Numbered from the stretch's first letter, positions 37,834-45,905 are shown. The stretch: 56,356 nucleotides of DNA from ZC4RG30 sp964417875 (GCA_964417875.1 CAYQJU010000012.1:1-56356), one strand, 5' to 3'. Notes: generated by a model not told the origin, from the letters alone. Made by a program: numbers and translations.

Positions 37834-38253
37834 ATGCTGCGCAACACGATTGCAGCCACGATTGCCGTCGCGCTGGCGGCTTGCGCGGCAGTGCCACAGG
37901 ACAGCGCAGGCGGCGTCACCGGTCCCGAGGCCTCGATCCCGTTCGCGAACCAGCGCACCACCATCCGCGAATGGCAGCCGGATGGCGTGAGCGGCATCTG
38001 GGTGCAGGATGCGCATCGCAACTGGTACTACGGCCGCTTCCATGTCTCCTGCTTCGGCCTCGACTTCGCCAATGCAGTGGGATTCCAGACCGGCAGCACC
38101 GGCCGCCTCGACCGCTTCTCATCGATCGTCGTGCCCGGCGAGGGACGATGTGCATTCACCAGTTTCGTCTCCGCGACAGAGCCGCCGGACAATGGCAGGC
38201 GGCACCGGGAAGACGCAGAAGCACCGGCGGAACCGGATGCGACGACCCCTTAG
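37834..38253 (+). CDS. DUF6491-family lipoprotein
   Basis: A 139-residue protein with a lipoprotein signal peptide (MLRNTIAATIAVALAAC, lipobox LAAC). The mature part, with IPFANQRTTIREWQPDG, WVQDAHRNWYYGRF and the end RFSSIVVPGEGRCAFTSF, matches the DUF6491 pattern seen in Xanthomonadales and relatives; two Cys residues may form a disulphide. ATG 37834 is preferred because GAGGAGG lies just upstream. The tail is charged and variable. Function unknown. Confidence 0.75.
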   Translation: MLRNTIAATIAVALAACAAVPQDSAGGVTGPEASIPFANQRTTIREWQPDGVSGIWVQDAHRNWYYGRFHVSCFGLDFANAVGFQTGSTGRLDRFSSIVVPGEGRCAFTSFVSATEPPDNGRRHREDAEAPAEPDATTP

Positions 38254-38319
38254 CGGGGTCCCTGCCGCCGCCGGTTCAGGCTGCTGCCAGGCTTCAAGGA
38301 ATGCGTCGCGATCATCGGC

Positions 38320-38988
38320 CTACCAGGGCACGTCCTTGCCCTGGTAGTCGTAGAACCTGCCGCTCTGGTCGCGCGTCAGCCCCTGCGCCAGCCGCCAGAT
38401 GCCACTGGCCGAGTCGGCCGCTTCCACCGGCGCCTCGTCGCCGCCCATGCGCGTGCGCACCCAGCCCGGGTGCACCACGATGCTGGAGAGCCAGGGATGG
38501 TCGAGCGCCAGGCTGCGGTTGATCATGTTCAGCGCCGCCTTGGAGGCGCGATAGGAATAGTGGCCACCTGAGGTATTGCTGCTGATCGACCCCATCTTGC
38601 TGGTGAGATGGACCACCCTCGGATTGGTCGACAGCTTCAGGCGCGGCAACAGGTTGCGCGTGACCTCGAACGGCGCCACGGCGTTGACCAGGAAGGACTC
38701 GGTGAAATCCTCGCGCGCGGCGCCGTCGCGCAGCACGCCGGCATTGTTGATCAGCAGGTCGAGCGACACCCAGTCCTTGGTGGCGGCGCCGATCGCGTCT
38801 GCCGCGGTGGTTTCGCGCAGGTCCGCTTCGAGCAGCCGCAGTTGCGGACGATGCTCGTCGCGCATGGCCAGAAGTTCAGGTGAGGGCGAAGATCGCGTGA
38901 CGGCCAGCAGTTCGTGTCCCTGGCGCAACGCGATGCGCGCCAGCGCAAGGCCGATGCCACGGGAAGCGCCGGTGATGATGGCTTTCAT
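38320..38988 (-). CDS. Short-chain dehydrogenase/reductase (C-factor-like)
   Basis: A 222-residue classical SDR. It has the NAD(P)-binding TGASRGIG (residues 7-14), NNAG (81-84), the catalytic Ser130 in VVHLTSKMGS and the Tyr146/Lys150 pair in YSYRASKAALN. This resembles the C-factor/CsgA-like SDR branch. ATG 38988 starts directly at the Rossmann fold; the long upstream in-frame extension is not supported. It is divergent from the SnoaL-like gene at 39179, and the two may share the palindrome at 39015. The substrate is unknown. Confidence 0.85.
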   Translation of the reverse strand: MKAIITGASRGIGLALARIALRQGHELLAVTRSSPSPELLAMRDEHRPQLRLLEADLRETTAADAIGAATKDWVSLDLLINNAGVLRDGAAREDFTESFLVNAVAPFEVTRNLLPRLKLSTNPRVVHLTSKMGSISSNTSGGHYSYRASKAALNMINRSLALDHPWLSSIVVHPGWVRTRMGGDEAPVEAADSASGIWRLAQGLTRDQSGRFYDYQGKDVPW

Positions 38989-39014
38989 GTGCTGAGGATC
39001 CTTCCCTTGTGTGG

Positions 39015-39030
39015 TCACGCCGTGGCGTGA
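39015..39030. promoter_or_regulatory. Candidate operator palindrome between SDR and SnoaL-like genes
   Basis: TCACGCC-GT-GGCGTGA is a perfect 7-bp-arm dyad 27 bp upstream of the SDR start, within the 190-bp divergent region. The size and symmetry fit a dimeric repressor site. No regulator gene is adjacent. Confidence 0.4.
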
Positions 39031-39178
39031 TCGCCCCCTCGACTGCGCTTGCCGATTAACGAACAGGCGATGGATTTCTGATTGGAAGAGCTCTCGGGCC
39101 CGCGATGCCCACTGCCGCATCCAGCAAGACCAGCGGCAAGGCACGCCCTTATGATGACACAGGCAACGGGAGCACTTC

Positions 39179-41209
39179 ATGACAAATATCCGGGCGAAAC
39201 AGCACAAAATCGGCCAGATCCGCATGCGTTGCCTGCAAGTGCTGGCGCCGCTGGCGCTGCTGGGCATTGCATCATCCGGCATCGGGCAGACGCCGCAGGC
39301 GGCCGGCGAAAGCACGCTGCAGGAGCAGTCGCAGCGTCTGGAACGCGTCGCGGCAGGATTGCGCCATGCCACTGCGGTGCGCGCGGCCAAGCGCATCCAA
39401 GCTGCGCTGAGCCACTACCGCGAGGCCGGCCTGTGGCCCGAGGCGGCACGTCTGTTCACGCGCGATGCCGTGGCACGCGTGGCCGGACAGCGCCATGAAG
39501 GTCCGGCCGCCATCGCGGCCTGGCTGCAGGCGCAGGCCCTGGCCGGCACCGGCCGCTCGCGCCTGGGGCACGGCGACCTGAACACTCATCTGGTGATGAG
39601 TCCGGTGGTGACGATGGATCCGGATGGACGCGTCGTGCGCGGTCGCTGGCACGAGGTGTCGATGACCGGTCGTCAAGGCGAGCGCGCCGACTGGGCCGGT
39701 GGCATCTACGAGAATGAATACGTGCAGGAGGACGGGGTGTGGAAGATCCGCAGCCTCGCCTACCATCCCTCCTTCGCCGGTCCCTATGATCCGGGCTGGC
39801 GCAATGCCGACCGCAGCGACACGGTCACCATCGTGCCGTTCCACTACACGCCCGACCGCGCCGGCACGCCGATCCCGCTGCAGCCGGTGATCACTGCGGC
39901 AGACCAGGCGCCGACCGATGAAGCGGACATGCGCCGCCGTGCCGGCGAGCTGCTGGCGCAACTGACCTGCCTGCGCGCCCAGTCCGAGGTGCGCAGCCTG
40001 CAGAATGCCTATGGCTACTACGTCGATCGCCGCATGTGGGATGACGTGGCGGACCTCTTCGCCAGCGACGGCACCTTCGAGCCCGGCCTGCGCGGCGTCT
40101 ATCGCGGTCGCACCAGCATCCGCCGTGCACTGGAGCAGTTCGGCCCGCAGGGTCTTGCCACCGGCGTGGTGAACGAACACACGCAGATGCAGCCGGTGAT
40201 CACGATGTCCGGCGACTGCCAGAGCGCGCAGGCACGGGTCACCGAGCTGGTGATGACCGGCCAGAACGGCGAGGAAGCCTTCTGGGGCATCAACATCCAC
40301 GAGAACCGCTATCGCCGCATCGATGGCACCTGGCAGCTGCAGGCGATGCGCGCGACGCGCCGCATGCGCAGCAACTATGAACAGGGATGGGCCAGGAGCG
40401 CGCTGGCTGCAACACCGGCGCCGGCGCAGTTCGCGCCGGATGCGCCGCCCACCTCGCGCCATGCGGCCTATCCGGAATTCGGGATTCCCGCGCTGCATTT
40501 CACCAATCCCGCGCAGGGCGGCACGCCTTTCGGCGATTCGCCGGCAGTCAGCTCAGGTTCGCTCGATGAACTGCTGGCCGCAGCCGAGCGCGAGCTGGCG
40601 CTGGTGGTGGCGCAGGATGGCAGCGAGAACGTCTCCAATGCCTACGGCTACTACATCGACGAGTTCCTGTGGGACGAGACCGCCGACGTGTTTGCCGTGA
40701 ATGGCGAGAAGGAACTCTCGTACATCGGCAACTACATTGGCCGCGAGCGCATCCGCGCCTCGCTGGTGGCGCGCTATGGACGCGGCGGCCGGCGCGCCGC
40801 AGGCCTGACGCTGCACCAGAAGGTGGCCCCGGTGGTCACCGTCGCGCCCGACGGCCGCAGCGCGCGCGTGCGCACCAAGCTGTTCCAGCTCAACAGTTCG
40901 CGCGATGGCGATGGTTCCTACATCTCCGGCATCTACGAGAACAGCCTGGTGCGCGAGGACGGCATCTGGAAGATCCGCAAGATGGATCTGGAATACGTGT
41001 GGAATGCCAACTACAGCACCGGCTGGGCGAAGGTGGCCGCGCGTGCCCAGCCCCGCGTGTCCCCGGGTGCGGCGCAGAACTTCGAGCCGAAGCCGGATGG
41101 ACCGTTGCGCGGGCAGAGCGCAGCGCCATTCCCCGAGGTGGCGCCGATGGCCTTCCACTACGTGAACCCGGTTTCCGGCCGCGCGCCGGAGGAACTGCTA
41201 ACCGAGTAG
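39179..41209 (+). CDS. Secreted protein with three SnoaL-like (NTF2-fold) repeats
   Basis: A 676-residue protein with an N-terminal export signal (RMRCLQVLAPLALLGIASSG, with a second possible ATG at 39224) and three homologous units of about 210 residues. Each unit has an NTF2/SnoaL-like fold block (about 66-207, 268-404, 480-616) with an internal ENxYxxxDGxWKI-type strand, and then a linker resembling PFHYxNPxxGR. Units 2 and 3 keep NAYGYYxDxxxWDxxADLF, while unit 1 is divergent there (ALSHYREAGLWPEAARLF). SnoaL-like domains may be cyclases, dehydratases or binding domains. GGGAG precedes ATG 39179. Confidence 0.8.
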   Translation: MTNIRAKQHKIGQIRMRCLQVLAPLALLGIASSGIGQTPQAAGESTLQEQSQRLERVAAGLRHATAVRAAKRIQAALSHYREAGLWPEAARLFTRDAVARVAGQRHEGPAAIAAWLQAQALAGTGRSRLGHGDLNTHLVMSPVVTMDPDGRVVRGRWHEVSMTGRQGERADWAGGIYENEYVQEDGVWKIRSLAYHPSFAGPYDPGWRNADRSDTVTIVPFHYTPDRAGTPIPLQPVITAADQAPTDEADMRRRAGELLAQLTCLRAQSEVRSLQNAYGYYVDRRMWDDVADLFASDGTFEPGLRGVYRGRTSIRRALEQFGPQGLATGVVNEHTQMQPVITMSGDCQSAQARVTELVMTGQNGEEAFWGINIHENRYRRIDGTWQLQAMRATRRMRSNYEQGWARSALAATPAPAQFAPDAPPTSRHAAYPEFGIPALHFTNPAQGGTPFGDSPAVSSGSLDELLAAAERELALVVAQDGSENVSNAYGYYIDEFLWDETADVFAVNGEKELSYIGNYIGRERIRASLVARYGRGGRRAAGLTLHQKVAPVVTVAPDGRSARVRTKLFQLNSSRDGDGSYISGIYENSLVREDGIWKIRKMDLEYVWNANYSTGWAKVAARAQPRVSPGAAQNFEPKPDGPLRGQSAAPFPEVAPMAFHYVNPVSGRAPEELLTE

Positions 41210-41222
41210 CGCAGCGCGCCAG

Positions 41223-41780
41223 TCAGCGTGCACCCGGCGCGGCGGCGCGAACCGGCGCATGCAGCAGCACGAGGAGGGCGCCGGAGCCGCCATCCACCTC
41301 GCGCGCCGATGCGAAGGCCAGCACGGCATCGATGCGCGCCAGGTAGTGGCTGGCCACGAGCTTCAGCACCGGCCCGCGATTGCCGGACCTGCGGCCCTTG
41401 CCATGGATCACGCGCACCACGCGAGCGCGCTCGCGCCGCGCTTCGGCAAGGAATTCCTGCAATGCCGGCTCGACCATCGCGGCGCGCAGGCCGTGCAGGT
41501 CGATCTCGGCGTCGACGCGGTACTGGCCGGCGCGCAGGCGCCGGAAGGCCGCAGGGCTCAGCTGCGGCCGGCGGAACAGCAGAGCCTCGCCGGATTCCTC
41601 GACCGGCGCCAGCGGCGAGGGCTGTCCCATGCTCTCCTGCAGCACGGCCTGGTGCTCGGCACGCGTGAAGCGGGCTCGCGGGGACGGACCGTGGCGGCGG
41701 GCAGGGGCGGCGCCCTCATGCGATAACCGCCGCACGCCGCGCATGGCGCGACGGAACAGCGCCCGGTCTTCATCGTCCAT
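41223..41780 (-). CDS. Smr-domain protein
   Basis: A 185-residue protein ending in a Smr (small MutS-related) domain: EIDLHGLRAAMVEPAL and, later, VVRVIHGKGRRSGNRGPVLK. Smr domains nick or bind nucleic acids; stand-alone bacterial versions have been linked to ribosome rescue and RNA cleavage in E. coli SmrB. The N-terminal half is Arg/Pro-rich. The gene converges on the SnoaL-like gene with a 13-bp gap and is divergent from surE. Confidence 0.85.
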   Translation of the reverse strand: MDDEDRALFRRAMRGVRRLSHEGAAPARRHGPSPRARFTRAEHQAVLQESMGQPSPLAPVEESGEALLFRRPQLSPAAFRRLRAGQYRVDAEIDLHGLRAAMVEPALQEFLAEARRERARVVRVIHGKGRRSGNRGPVLKLVASHYLARIDAVLAFASAREVDGGSGALLVLLHAPVRAAAPGAR

Positions 41781-41864
41781 CTGCGCACCGCCTTTCGCGT
41801 CCCGCTTCTTGTATTATTGCGCGCGCCGCGCGCCCCAGCGCAATCGCGGTTGGCGCAAGGTCTC

Positions 41865-42623
41865 ATGCACATTCTGGTCAGCAACGACGACGGTTACCGC
41901 TCCGACGGCATCCTGCAGCTCAATTCCGCGCTTGCGCAGCTGGCCCGCACCACCGTGATGGCGCCCGATCGCAATCGCAGCGGTGCCAGCAATTCACTGA
42001 CGCTCGATGTGCCGCTGCGCGTGTTCGAGAGCGAGCCGGGCGTGCATTATGTGGTGGGTGGAACGCCCACCGACTGCGTGCACCTGGCCATCTCCGGCTA
42101 CTTCGATTTCGAGTTCGACCTGGTGTGCGCCGGCATCAACGACGGCGCTAACCTCGGCGACGACACGCTCTATTCAGGCACCGTGGCCGCGGCCATCGAG
42201 GGCCGGTTCCTCGGCCTGCCCACGGTCGCCTTCTCGCTGTGCATGGAGCCGGACTCCGGCCGTCACTTCGACACCGCGGCGCGGGTTGCACAGACGCTGA
42301 TCGCGCGCCTGCTCGAGCAGCCGCTGGCGCGCGGCATGACACTGAACGTGAATGTCCCGGATGTGCCGTTCGGGCAGCTGCGCGGCATCCGTGCAACGCG
42401 CCTGGGTGGCCGTCACCGCTCCAAGCCCATCATTCCGGTGCAGGACCCCAAGGGCAAGACCGTGTACTGGATCGGTCCCGCCGGCACCGGCCAGGATGCC
42501 GGCGATGGCACCGACTTCCACGCCATTGCCAATGGCTATGTTTCGGTGACGCCGCTGCAGATCGACCTGACGCGCCACAGCGCGTTGCCCACGCTGGTCG
42601 ACTGGCTGAAACCGCTGGCATGA
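41865..42623 (+). CDS. surE: 5'/3'-nucleotidase SurE
   Basis: Survival protein E, a metal-dependent nucleotidase and exopolyphosphatase. The 252-residue protein starts MHILVSNDDGYRSDGI with the metal-binding Asp pair, followed by APDRNRSGASNSLTLD, GGTPTDCVHLAISGY and AGINDGANLGDDTLYSGTVAAA. ATG 41865 is chosen because the conserved core begins there; an upstream in-frame reading adds 16 non-conserved residues. The stop overlaps pcm (ATGA). Confidence 0.97.
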   Translation: MHILVSNDDGYRSDGILQLNSALAQLARTTVMAPDRNRSGASNSLTLDVPLRVFESEPGVHYVVGGTPTDCVHLAISGYFDFEFDLVCAGINDGANLGDDTLYSGTVAAAIEGRFLGLPTVAFSLCMEPDSGRHFDTAARVAQTLIARLLEQPLARGMTLNVNVPDVPFGQLRGIRATRLGGRHRSKPIIPVQDPKGKTVYWIGPAGTGQDAGDGTDFHAIANGYVSVTPLQIDLTRHSALPTLVDWLKPLA

Positions 42624-43282
42624 ACGTGATGCGCCACTCCGGCATCGGCATGACCTCGGCACGCACGCGCGACCGGCTCGTGCAGCGCCTGCGCGACCAG
42701 GGCATCCACGACCTGCGCGTGCTCGAGCGCATCCGCAATGTTCCGCGACACATCTTCGTCGATGAGGCGCTGGCCAGCCGCGCCTATGAAGACACCGCGC
42801 TGCCCATCGGCTGGGGCCAGACCATCTCGCAGCCGTACATCGTCGCGCGCATGACGCAGGCACTGCTGTCCGGCGGCGCGCCCGCGAAAGTGCTCGAAGT
42901 GGGATTCGGCTGCGGCTACCAGACCGCGGTGCTGGCGCCATTCGCGCAGAAGATCTTCGCCATCGAGCGCGTCGAGCCGCTGGTTGCGCGCGCCCGCCAG
43001 CGCCTGAAGGAACTGCAGGTGCGCAATGTGAAGCTCAAGCATGGCGACGGCATGAAAGGCTGGCCGACGCAGGCGCCGTTCGACGGCATCATCGTCGCGG
43101 CTGCACCGCTGACGCTGCCTGAGGTGCTGGTGCAGCAGCTGGCCATCGGCGGCCGGCTGGTGGTGCCAGTGGGGCCGGATGGCCAGCAGCAACTGCTGCG
43201 CATCACACGGCGCGAAGCCGGTGTCCACAAAGAGATCCTGGGTGCGGTGTCGTTCGTGCCGATGCTGGCCGGCGTGACATAA
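42620..43282 (+). CDS. pcm: Protein-L-isoaspartate O-methyltransferase
   Basis: Repairs damaged Asp/Asn residues by methylating isoaspartate. The 220-residue protein has VPRHIFVDEALASRAYEDTA, LPIGWGQTISQPYIVARMT, and the SAM-binding motif I VLEVGFGCGYQTAVLA. In most PCMTs motif I reads EIGTGSGYQ, so the Phe and Cys here are unusual. It is coupled to surE. In many Gammaproteobacteria nlpD-rpoS follow; here they do not. Confidence 0.96.
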   Translation: MNVMRHSGIGMTSARTRDRLVQRLRDQGIHDLRVLERIRNVPRHIFVDEALASRAYEDTALPIGWGQTISQPYIVARMTQALLSGGAPAKVLEVGFGCGYQTAVLAPFAQKIFAIERVEPLVARARQRLKELQVRNVKLKHGDGMKGWPTQAPFDGIIVAAAPLTLPEVLVQQLAIGGRLVVPVGPDGQQQLLRITRREAGVHKEILGAVSFVPMLAGVT

Positions 43283-43435
43283 GGGGGCGCAATTTCCGGC
43301 AGGGTTCGCCAGGCGCTGCGCGACGCGGCGTTTCGAGACTCGCCGATTCGAAACCGCCTAGCCCGAAAAGTTTGTTGTGGTCAAGACCTTGCCATGACAA
43401 CCCCGCAATGCTTTACTCATGTAGCTGTTCGGCGA
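43283..43435. other. Gene-free segment after pcm
   Basis: The first 153 bp of a 383-bp gap between pcm and the FKBP gene. A GTTTCGA (43330-43336) and TCGAAAC (43348-43354) pair can form a 7-bp hairpin, without a T run. No open frame with coding character or RNA gene was recognised. Confidence 0.5.
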
Positions 43436-43622
43436 CAGGCTCACCGGCAGAAGACACTGAAGGGAGAGGGACGAAAAGACGGGTTTGGACAAGAAATAAA
43501 ACGGGTCGATACAAGAAATACAAAAAGCGATAGCACCAATTATTCGAGTCTGTCAGCTCCGAATAGTGGTCGAACTGGATCTTCTTGCTCGCAAACTTCA
43601 GTGTCTTCTTCCGGTGAGCCTG
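43436..43622. repeat. 187-bp element bounded by 27-bp inverted repeats, AT-richer core
   Basis: The left arm 43436-43462 (begins CAGGCTCACCGGC, ends GACACTGAAG) and the right arm 43596-43622 are inverted repeats matching at 26 of 27 positions. The 133 bp between them is about 44% G+C by hand count, far below the neighbourhood. There is no coding frame with convincing content. It resembles a miniature inverted-repeat element or a long-stem structured RNA. No target-site duplication is visible at the outer ends. Confidence 0.75.
43479..43522 (+). repeat. Two imperfect 22-bp tandem units inside the element
   Basis: Units 43479-43500 and 43501-43522 both start ACGGGT and share ACAAGAAATA; they agree at 17 of 22 positions. 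They form the most A-rich part of the inverted-repeat element. Confidence 0.6.
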
Positions 43623-43624
43623 CA

Positions 43625-43646
43625 GCCGCCCCGTTTCCGGGGCGGC
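43625..43646. other. Strong GC hairpin beside the FKBP gene end
   Basis: GCCGCCCCG and CGGGGCGGC form a perfect 9-bp stem with a TTTC loop, two bases beyond the right arm of the inverted-repeat element and 20 bp from the FKBP stop. No T run follows on either strand, so it is not a standard intrinsic terminator; it may still stabilise or end the fkp transcript. Confidence 0.45.
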
Positions 43647-43665
43647 CACCTGCAAAACCCGATCG

Positions 43666-44367
43666 TTATTCCGCCGCGGCGGCCTCGTTGCTCACGATGC
43701 CGAGCAGTTCCACATCGAACACCAGCGTGGCGCCACCGGGCATCTGCGGCGGATTGCCGCGATCACCATAGGCCAGCTCTGGCGGGCAGGTCAGCTGCGC
43801 GGTGCCGCCGACCTTCATCTTCTGCACGCCCTCGGTCCAGCACGGAATTACGGCATTGAGTGGGAACTCCACCGGCTCGCCGTCCTTCGAGGTGTCGAAC
43901 ACCTTGCCGTTGACCAGGCGTCCCTCGTAATGCACGCGCACCATGTCTTCGGCGCTGGGCGAGGCGCCATCGCCCTCGGTGACGCGCTTGAACACCATGC
44001 CGGTCTCTGTCTGCTCGGCGCCGGCTTCGGCCGCCGCACTGGCCAGATGCTCGCTGCCTGACTTCTTCTCGCGCTCGAGCGCGGCCGTCATGCGGTCGGT
44101 GCGCAGCGACTGGATCTTCGGCAGCAGCGCTTCCATTTCTTCGGGCTTGACCTTCGATTCGTCCTTGGCACCGTCGGTGAGGCCGGCGCGCACCATGGCA
44201 AGCTCCTCGTCGGTGAGTTCGAAGGACAGCAGGTTCTCGGCGAGGATCACGCCCATCGAGTAGAGCGCCTTGTCGTCTTCGGTCTGTGGCTCGGGTTGCT
44301 TCGCGGACTGCGTGCAGGCGGCGAACTGGGTGGCGGCGGCGAGGCTGATCAGTAATGCGACACGCAT
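43666..44367 (-). CDS. FKBP-type peptidyl-prolyl isomerase lipoprotein (FkpA/Mip-like)
   Basis: A 233-residue periplasmic or surface PPIase. It has a lipoprotein signal (MRVALLISLAAATQFAAC, Cys18), an N-terminal helical dimerisation region (about 30-120) and a C-terminal FKBP domain (VRVHYEGRLVNGKVFDTS, then VIPCWTEGVQKMKVGGTAQL and PPELAYGDRG). The layout is that of Mip/FkpA proteins that help fold envelope proteins. It is a single gene on the minus strand; the upstream gene at 44459 is on the same strand, 91 bp away. Confidence 0.9.
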   Translation of the reverse strand: MRVALLISLAAATQFAACTQSAKQPEPQTEDDKALYSMGVILAENLLSFELTDEELAMVRAGLTDGAKDESKVKPEEMEALLPKIQSLRTDRMTAALEREKKSGSEHLASAAAEAGAEQTETGMVFKRVTEGDGASPSAEDMVRVHYEGRLVNGKVFDTSKDGEPVEFPLNAVIPCWTEGVQKMKVGGTAQLTCPPELAYGDRGNPPQMPGGATLVFDVELLGIVSNEAAAAE

Positions 44368-44458
44368 TTGGAAATCCCTGCAGTTTGAGGAGTGAAAAAA
44401 GAGCCGCTAGTCTAGGGAAAAGGCATGCGGACTGCAGCCGGTTTGCCTGAAGTCTGCG

Positions 44459-44827
44459 TCAGGAGGGAAACAGCAGCGCCACCACGGGGCGCTCTTCCTG
44501 CGCCAGCACGTTGTAGGTGCGGCAGGCGGCGCCCAGGTCCATGACCTCCAGTGCCATGTTGCGTGTGGCCAGCTCGCGACGCAGCACCTTCAGTTGCTCC
44601 GGCGCCAGGCCGCCGCCCCCCAACAGCACGATGCGCGGCTCCAGCGGCCATGCCGGCGCCATCGTTGCGATGGTCAGCTCCGCGGCAGAGGCCAGCCACG
44701 GCGCCTGCAGGAAACCTGGCGCGAGCATCACCGGACCTGCATGCAAGGTGCCATTGACCTCGATGCCCTGCGGTCCATAGCGGCTGACCAGGTTCATGCG
44801 GCGCTGGATGTGTTCATGCAGTTTCAT
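44459..44827 (-). CDS. Mth938/DUF498-like domain protein
   Basis: A 122-residue protein resembling the Mth938 (DUF498/Xcc1710) fold family, found in bacteria and as NDUFAF3 in mitochondria. Visible features are NRYGPQGIEVNG-like start (SRYGPQGIEVNGTLHAG), PRIVLLGGGGLAPEQLKVLR and the end CRTYNVLAQEERPVVALLF. ATG 44827 starts at the family N-terminus; ATG 44797 is an alternative. Its start lies only 22 bp from the divergent RpfE-like gene, so control regions overlap coding sequence. Confidence 0.7.
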   Translation of the reverse strand: MKLHEHIQRRMNLVSRYGPQGIEVNGTLHAGPVMLAPGFLQAPWLASAAELTIATMAPAWPLEPRIVLLGGGGLAPEQLKVLRRELATRNMALEVMDLGAACRTYNVLAQEERPVVALLFPS

Positions 44828-44849
44828 GCAGGCGGCTACGATACGCCAT

Positions 44850-45905
44850 ATGACGCCGATGATCGCGATGCCGGGGCCGTGGCTGCCGGAAGCCGCCCCC
44901 GGGCGCGAGCCCGATGCCGAAGCATTGCCCGCGATGCCGGCGCTGACCCGCCTGCTGCGGCGGGGACGCCGGCTTGCCGATGCGCCCGACTGGCGGGCCG
45001 GGGTGATGAGCGCACTGGGCCTGCCGCCGCAGACCGCATCGGCCGCCGTTGCAGCGCATGCCGTTGCCACGCGCGCCGGCACGGCCGTGTGCCTGGCCGC
45101 GCCACTGCACCTGGTCGCAGGACTCAGCCGCGTGCACCTGCCACCCGGCGGGCGCCTGCAGCCCGCGCCGGATGAAGAGCGGGCCTGGTGCGCGGCATTC
45201 AATGCCGAATTCGGCGGCGGCGGGATCGCATTGCAGGTCGCCGCGCCCGGAGGAGGGTGGCTGCTTGAAGCCCCGTTCGCCGCTGCCGCGCAAGATGCGT
45301 CGCCGGAGATGCTCACCGGCGCGCCACTGGCGCGGCGCGCTGCCACAGGTGACGATGAGAAACTGCTGCGCCGCCTGTCGGCCGAGAGCGAGATGTGGCT
45401 GGCCGACCATGCGCTCAATCGCAGCCGCGAGGCGCGTGGTGAGCGGCCGCTGAATGCGCTGTGGTTCTGGGCCGGTGCACGCGCCGTGTCATTGCCGGCG
45501 ATGCATCCGCTGGCACGCATCGCCGTGCGCGGCATGGCAGATGCATGGCTCGCGGGACTGTCGGCCCATGCCGCGCAAGACCCGCATGCCGCGGCGGATT
45601 TCGACGCGGCGATGAGCGGCCTTGATGCAGGCATCGCGAGCCTTGCGTCGCGCGACGCACCGGCCGGCATCACGGCGCTGGTGGTCCCCTCACCGGACAG
45701 CAACGGGCCCACGCGGCACTATTGGCAGATGATCGACGAAGCATGGATGGCGCCGGCATGGCATGCGCTGCAGGCGCGACGCATCACCGGGCTGCGGCTG
45801 CAGATCGGGCGCTGCGCCTGGCAGTTGCCGGCGCGCGATGCGTTCGGCTGGCTGCGCCGTGACCGGCGCAGCTGGTGGCAGATCACTGGCGAGGCGCGCG
45901 CATGA
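44850..45905 (+). CDS. RpfE-like / phosphoglycerate mutase-related protein
   Basis: A 351-residue protein I assign tentatively to the RpfE-type family, which in Xanthomonas lies beside recJ and is related to cofactor-independent phosphoglycerate mutase-like proteins. It starts MTPMIAMPGPWLPE and has ALWFWAGARA, LRLQIGRCAWQLPARDAFGW and a Leu/Ala-rich middle. No catalytic motif can be named with certainty. ATG 44850 gives a compact N-terminus. The stop overlaps recJ by four bases, so the two are coupled. Confidence 0.55.
   Translation: MTPMIAMPGPWLPEAAPGREPDAEALPAMPALTRLLRRGRRLADAPDWRAGVMSALGLPPQTASAAVAAHAVATRAGTAVCLAAPLHLVAGLSRVHLPPGGRLQPAPDEERAWCAAFNAEFGGGGIALQVAAPGGGWLLEAPFAAAAQDASPEMLTGAPLARRAATGDDEKLLRRLSAESEMWLADHALNRSREARGERPLNALWFWAGARAVSLPAMHPLARIAVRGMADAWLAGLSAHAAQDPHAAADFDAAMSGLDAGIASLASRDAPAGITALVVPSPDSNGPTRHYWQMIDEAWMAPAWHALQARRITGLRLQIGRCAWQLPARDAFGWLRRDRRSWWQITGEARA

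Noticed and set aside
38244..38260. GACCCC/GGGGTC hairpin at the end of the DUF6491 gene as a terminator
   Set aside because: The stem is only 6 bp, overlaps the stop codon and has no T run.
43423..43635. Target-site duplication flanking the inverted-repeat element
   Set aside because: The bases outside the two arms do not match, so transposition cannot be claimed from this copy alone.
43413..43655. An 80-codon minus-strand frame across the inverted-repeat element
   Set aside because: It reads through both repeat arms, has no ribosome-binding site or family resemblance, and its composition follows the AT-richer DNA.
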